NCBI GenBank assembly: GCA_035656335.1
Contig: DASRSS010000268.1
Location: 1-13,493 of the forward strand
DNA length: 13,493 bases
Source of the DNA: DASRSS01 sp035656335
Lineage (GTDB): Bacteria > Actinomycetota > Actinomycetes > Mycobacteriales > Jatrophihabitantaceae
Direction of reading: 5' to 3'
Shown: positions 11,869-13,493 of the stretch, piece by piece
Layout: every line of letters begins with the position of its first letter
Numbering within the stretch: position 1 is the first letter of the stretch
Notes under the pieces: model-generated
Told to the model about the DNA's origin: nothing
What the model saw: only the letters and a program-made list of their open reading frames with translations
Database searches by the model: none
Made by a program: the position numbers and the translations under genes

Positions 11869-13251
11869 ATGCTGCTGCCGATGCCACCGACCAGCTCGAT
11901 GTTCCTGCTGGCCGAGTCCCGCGACCACCCGATGCACGTCGGCGGGCTGCAACTGTTCCAGCCGCCGGATGGCGCGGACGCGCTCGATGTCCGCGCGATG
12001 TTCGACGAGGCGACTGCGTCCGGGCAGGTGGCACCGCTGTTCCGCAAGCGCGCGCGGCGCTCGGTGACCACGCTCGGCCAGTGGGGCTGGGAGCCGGACC
12101 AGGCGTTCGACCTGGAACACCACGTGCGCCGCAGCGCGCTGCCGCAGCCCGGTCGGGTGCTGGAGCTACTCGCGCTGTGCTCGCGGCTGCACTCCACGCT
12201 GCTCGACCGGCACCGTCCGCTGTGGGAGGTGCACCTGATCGAAGGCCTTGCTGATGGCCGGTACGCGACGTACTTCAAGGTGCACCACGCGATGGTCGAC
12301 GGCGTCAGCGCGCTGCGCCTGCTGTCGCGGATGCTCAGCGAGGATCCCGACGAGCGGGACATGCCCGCGCCCTGGGCGCTGCGCGCACGCGGGACGCAGT
12401 CCGGCACCGGGCCGTCGCCGCTCGCGCTGCCGAAGGCGATGCTGCATGGCGCTGCCGACCTGGCCGCCGTCGTGCCGGCCGCCGTGCGCATGCTTGACCG
12501 CGGCTTCGCCACGGACGACGGCGCGGTGCCGCTGACCGCGCCCCGCTCGGTGCTGAACGTGCCGATCACCGGCTCGCGGCGGTTCGCTGCGCAGTCGTGG
12601 CCGATCGAGCGGATCAGGCGGATCGGCAAGGCCAGCGACACGACGGTGAACGACGTAGTGCTCGCGATGTGCGCCGGTGCGCTGCGGCGCTACCTGCTGG
12701 CGCTCGGCGCGCTGCCGGACGAACCGCTGATCGCAATGGTGCCCGTCTCGCTGCACACGTCCGACGGCGGCGGTGACGGCGACGGTGGCGGCAACGCGGT
12801 CGGCGCGGTGCTGTGCAACCTCGCGACGGACCTCGTCGATCCCGGCGAGCGGCTGCGCACCGTCCACGTGTCGATGGACCGCGGCAAGCAGTCGCTCGAG
12901 GGGCTCAGCCAGCTGCAGATCCTCGCGCTGAGCGCGGTGACGATGAGCCCGGTCGCGCTCGGGTTGTTGCTGCGCAACCACGGCCGCGCGCGCCCGCCGT
13001 TCAATCTGATCATCTCGAACGTGCCCGGGCCGCGGCAGCCGATGTACTGGAACGGCGCGCGGCTGGACGGGCTGTATCCGCTGTCGGTGCCGATCGACGG
13101 CCAGGCGCTGAACATCACGTGCACGAGCTACTCGCACGAGCTCGCGTTCGGGCTCACCGGGTGCCGGCGCAGCGTGCCGCATCTGCAGCAGCTGCTCAGC
13201 CACCTGGACGACGAGCTGCTCGCGCTCGAGCGCGCTACCGGCGTCGGCTGA
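11869..13251 (+). CDS. WS/DGAT-family acyltransferase (wax ester or triacylglycerol synthase)
   Basis: A 460-aa enzyme that should transfer an acyl group from acyl-CoA to a fatty alcohol or diacylglycerol, at the membrane face. The catalytic motif is H139-H140-AMV-D144-G145 (HHxxxDG). The N-terminal SSMFLLAESRDHPMHVGGLQLF, central NDVVLAMCAGALRRYL and C-terminal FNLIISNVPGPR blocks are standard for the family, which is expanded in mycobacteria (Tgs proteins). Length is usual. A short Gly/Asp-rich insertion (SDGGGDGDGGGN, about residues 301-312) looks like a flexible loop. ATG at 11869 has GGGAAG 3-8 nt upstream and follows the CDF stop by 8 nt, so the two are co-transcribed. Its stop is 3 nt from that of the convergent dehydrogenase gene. 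Wax-ester versus triacylglycerol preference cannot be told. Confidence 0.92.
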   Translation: MLLPMPPTSSMFLLAESRDHPMHVGGLQLFQPPDGADALDVRAMFDEATASGQVAPLFRKRARRSVTTLGQWGWEPDQAFDLEHHVRRSALPQPGRVLELLALCSRLHSTLLDRHRPLWEVHLIEGLADGRYATYFKVHHAMVDGVSALRLLSRMLSEDPDERDMPAPWALRARGTQSGTGPSPLALPKAMLHGAADLAAVVPAAVRMLDRGFATDDGAVPLTAPRSVLNVPITGSRRFAAQSWPIERIRRIGKASDTTVNDVVLAMCAGALRRYLLALGALPDEPLIAMVPVSLHTSDGGGDGDGGGNAVGAVLCNLATDLVDPGERLRTVHVSMDRGKQSLEGLSQLQILALSAVTMSPVALGLLLRNHGRARPPFNLIISNVPGPRQPMYWNGARLDGLYPLSVPIDGQALNITCTSYSHELAFGLTGCRRSVPHLQQLLSHLDDELLALERATGVG

Positions 13252-13254
13252 TCC

Positions 13255-13493
13255 TCACCCGCGCGACAGGTCGAGCTTCGCGACCAGCCGCGCGACCGGT
13301 GGCGCCGCGCGGTTGACCAGCCGCATCGCCTTGGACTCGACCGAGATCGCCGCCACCGGCTTGTTGCGCGCGGCCGCGCGAACGGCGTGCCGTGCCAGCC
13401 GCTCGGGGGAGTAGTTGCGGCGGTGGTACGCGGTGGCGGCGTGGTCGCGGCGGCGCTGCTGCTCGGTCTCGTCCACGCCGACGAACGTGGTCG
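13255..13493 (-). CDS. Short-chain dehydrogenase/reductase, C-terminal part (cut by window edge)
   Basis: Only the last 78 residues are inside the window, and the frame is open to the right edge. The visible sequence, TTFVGVDETEQQRRRDHAATAYHRRNYSPERLARHAVRAA and on, resembles the C-terminus of actinobacterial SDR enzymes after the PG-x-V-x-T loop: the charged QQRRR run, the RNY-x-PE segment and a final hydrophobic helix (VARLVAKLDL). The catalytic Ser-Tyr-Lys and the nucleotide-binding Gly motif would lie outside, so the call rests on family memory. It converges on the WS/DGAT gene with 3 nt between stops. A GTG at 13476 is not a real start. Confidence 0.65.
   Translation of the reverse strand, partial: TTFVGVDETEQQRRRDHAATAYHRRNYSPERLARHAVRAAARNKPVAAISVESKAMRLVNRAAPPVARLVAKLDLSRG

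Noticed and set aside
12765..12796. Gly/Asp repeat inside WS/DGAT as a microsatellite or CRISPR-like repeat
   Set aside because: It is a short low-complexity coding insertion with no regular unit and no spacers.
13255..13476. Complete 73-codon gene at the right edge
   Set aside because: Its GTG start is internal; the frame continues to the window edge and looks like an SDR C-terminus.

Overview
This is a very GC-rich window with dense, short-spaced genes and strong third-position G/C, which points to an actinomycete. The closest relatives by gene content look like Mycobacteriales or Pseudonocardiales. The markers are a CYP136-like P450 next to a TetR regulator, a GuaB1-type GMP reductase, a DUF5999 protein and a WS/DGAT acyltransferase. 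I cannot name the genus. I see 15 protein genes, two of them cut by the window edges. I see no RNA gene, insertion sequence, phage gene or CRISPR array. No gap between genes exceeds 300 bases; the longest is 7461-7644.

Left block (1-2750): a thymidine kinase (cut by the left edge) and a CYP136-like P450 lie on the minus strand, and a TetR regulator diverges from the P450. An 18-bp operator-like inverted repeat overlaps the -35 and spacer of the P450 promoter, and that promoter appears to give a leaderless mRNA.

Acyl-CoA block (2783-6325): a small cupin gene diverges from a tight plus-strand run of a second TetR gene, an AidB-like acyl-CoA dehydrogenase and a crotonase-fold protein. A 31-bp near-perfect palindrome fills the gap between the cupin and TetR starts, so one regulator probably controls both directions. 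The crotonase lacks both glutamates that enoyl-CoA hydratases use. This is the most plausible candidate for an uncharacterised small pathway in the window.

Metal and small-gene block (6337-8112): a ZIP-family metal importer sits behind a Zur-like box. It converges on a DUF5999 gene, and one long hairpin holds both stop codons. A HAD phosphatase resembling polynucleotide-kinase 3'-phosphatase domains follows on the minus strand.

Nucleotide block (8177-9962): guaB1 (probable GMP reductase) is followed 4 nt later by a DksA/TraR-type zinc-finger protein.

Right block (10019-13493): an MpaB/DUF2236-family oxygenase has a palindromic, apparently leaderless promoter. Next come a zinc-type CDF efflux protein and, 8 nt downstream, a WS/DGAT acyltransferase. 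The C-terminus of a short-chain dehydrogenase converges on the acyltransferase and is cut by the right edge. Overall this is mostly chromosomal housekeeping and lipid or metal accessory genes. The interest lies in the regulatory sites, the altered crotonase and some unusual gene pairings.
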